Of a stretch of DNA of 12,776 nt, positions 12,701-12,776 are shown piece by piece (position 1 is the stretch's first letter; every line of letters starts with the position of its first letter). Made by a program: the position numbers and the translations under genes. Below the pieces are notes generated by a model. The model searched no databases, was not told the origin of the DNA, and saw only the letters and a list, made by a program, of their open reading frames with translations. Source of the stretch: Bacillota bacterium (GTDB lineage: Bacteria > Bacillota_A > Clostridia > Peptostreptococcales > Anaerovoracaceae); the NCBI GenBank assembly GCA_017437925.1, contig JAFRWQ010000116.1, positions 1-12,776 of the forward strand, in the 5' to 3' direction.

Positions 12701-12776
12701 GATTACGACGATGAAGCTCTCTACGAAGAGCTCAACATGGAAAAGCTGGAGCAGACTCCCATCTACGGCTACATGC
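9743..12776 (+). CDS. Large secreted protein with FG-GAP/VCBS-like beta-propeller and Ser/Thr-Gly-rich beta modules (3' end outside window)
   Basis: At least 1011 residues from ATG 9743, open at the right edge. Residues 1-36 are a Sec signal peptide (basic start, hydrophobic AIAVFVCAVLVCG, cleavage at AFA|ED). Calcium-type Asp-rich FG-GAP/VCBS repeats recur: FDPDKTGRKDHIAVLG (140-155), DFRGTGRDSIVIW (217-229), DINGDGLDDLIVLSY (305-319), DIDGDAVDEIVVSG (390-403), FDGNENDREQIVYVLG (549-564) and a degenerate DCDCDGL near 634. The spacing suggests a beta-propeller of about seven blades, as in integrin-like extracellular proteins. Residues 672-760 and 862-945 are rich in alternating Ser/Thr, Tyr and Gly (STSYTISNSYSYGIGTGK; TSYSWSQEHSHETEETY) with FG-anchored strands, possibly tandem modules resembling beta-barrel pore or adhesin domains. 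No enzyme motif is seen. It is probably surface-exposed or exported; function is unknown. Confidence 0.85.
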   Translation, partial: MNTSTRKPLSRAIAVFVCAVLVCGSLSPMLAQKAFAEDSSSYANGESIFNRIENMASQAPDDFDVQKDPYGHGMNKEFMLATQDELFVIQGNGTEASNPVKVYDNLKQANESSSPLSEAESVTNLSSITNDLSYVQMVSFDPDKTGRKDHIAVLGVNYWYDGNTGNAYTTLSVFDKNGNREFSKTVGKAEWMEHHEGGNDDMRDFNAMNFLSITAGDFRGTGRDSIVIWQCVDNNNYGLSEWIKDPDTGTYTCPSTDKYDNNKYYVGEKALLHDKYPDIYATWLSKNNNQNWVDNKLHCQLRSGDINGDGLDDLIVLSYVNRVTHDYLNSYKMYSQVTDLYRPCLAVRYGAKSAANMVSSYDTRYGIWKADNSDRSRWTSMLAGGVAVGDIDGDAVDEIVVSGFKNTIEGESGKEVDDPYTITKSKMVTAIFDGTGGSLTQLMFNSDFDTNGWTKGADIGGLYVADTEGGDQSWQRTAVETVAINGKAKAKNIFINGDLYAYNATARSITVVYQPAYFSETDQYFGNYDGNLGMRVAETYFRSVAVGVFDGNENDREQIVYVLGATKNGDPDNALFKIGMMGGVFTDSQGLAVDEAVSWYSTLDEPMEKTVYPSGGSASANVWDRLNFAVCAWDCDCDGLHAKYVRKEFVYTDPQVIAILQAPPYFEELRGQTVGSTSYTISNSYSYGIGTGKSTSFGIGLAVDLGSPCCKINFGVDARQDWSQSFSNSLTTTDEYTFTAEGEDQVIVKRTPITIYIYQVETFDEWSDDNTFALSFPGVSAYETLNARDYNDYVEYYNNKYQELAVEANAQRAANGLDPIKAEDIPHLDLLEDQWLFNEGDPFSYMRKTSVVNGRTVLQSSPNTFGVGESSTSYSWSQEHSHETEETYAFGFSFDITFMLGGKGFGWEIFGGVHSSLEYMKEYSTSESKSVGQGVSCEVANMKLSDLEEIGISPEAASEYGFQYQMVSWPSNLPNDFDLDAYIADNDYDDEALYEELNMEKLEQTPIYGYM

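Noticed and set aside
1..12776. CRISPR arrays, tRNA/rRNA genes, insertion sequences, attachment sites
   Set aside because: I looked for regularly spaced repeats, cloverleaf-like segments with CCA-type ends, transposase motifs and terminal inverted repeats and found none that hold up.

Overview
The window looks like chromosomal DNA from a moderately GC-rich bacterium, most likely a low-level Firmicutes/Clostridia-type anaerobe. The reasons are strong GGAGG-type ribosome binding sites, several intrinsic terminators with long T tracts, ATG/GTG/TTG starts, frequent ATA (Ile) and AGG/AGA (Arg) codons, tightly overlapping genes, and families common in such organisms (FCD-type GntR regulator, PrsW, ECF sigma factor). 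The taxonomic guess is an inference from gene content and style. I see no rRNA, tRNA, CRISPR array, insertion sequence or phage gene.

Region 1 (1-3666) is a small catabolic island. An ornithine cyclodeaminase/mu-crystallin family enzyme (minus strand, its last residues cut off by the left edge) diverges from a FadR/FCD-type GntR regulator. The AT-rich gap between them holds a long imperfect inverted repeat that is a good operator candidate. The regulator is followed by a 12-helix MFS carboxylate/oxalate-formate-type transporter. A DUF3830 (cyclophilin-like) protein comes next on its own extended -10 promoter and ends in a strong terminator. Together these suggest uptake and turnover of an amino-acid-like or carboxylate substrate.

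Region 2 (3667-5106) is a self-contained four-gene operon with a near-consensus promoter and a terminator. It encodes small proteins of 54, 44, 131 and 179 residues. All four begin with nearly the same sequence, MK(D/N)(L/I) followed by one long hydrophobic helix, which looks like a set of pseudopilin- or TadE-like subunits without any ATPase or platform gene nearby. I cannot name the system.

Region 3 (5107-6151) holds a cytoplasmic S9-type alpha/beta hydrolase with a complete Ser-Asp-His triad. Its probable promoter overlaps the 5' arm of the preceding terminator, and the gene has its own perfect terminator.

Region 4 (6152-9193) is a compact run: a cysteine-rich protein with one CCG-type (HdrB/D-like) Fe-S motif, an ECF sigma factor, a 111-residue two-helix membrane protein, a seven-helix membrane protein and a PrsW-family intramembrane metalloprotease. 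The last four overlap or abut. PrsW is known from Bacillus subtilis to cleave the anti-sigma factor RsiW. Finding it in the same operon as a sigma factor and a small membrane protein lacking the usual zinc anti-sigma domain suggests a self-contained transmembrane signalling module, and this is the most interesting part of the window.

Region 5 (9194-12776) starts with a palindrome-rich AT-rich gap, then a clear paralogue of the small two-helix protein. A very large secreted protein follows, with at least 1011 residues in the window and running off the right edge. It has a Sec signal peptide, a beta-propeller made of FG-GAP/VCBS-like Asp-rich repeats, and a C-terminal part with two Ser/Thr- and Gly-rich beta modules. 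It is a plausible output or partner of the sigma/PrsW module, but that link is inferred only from proximity and the shared paralogue.
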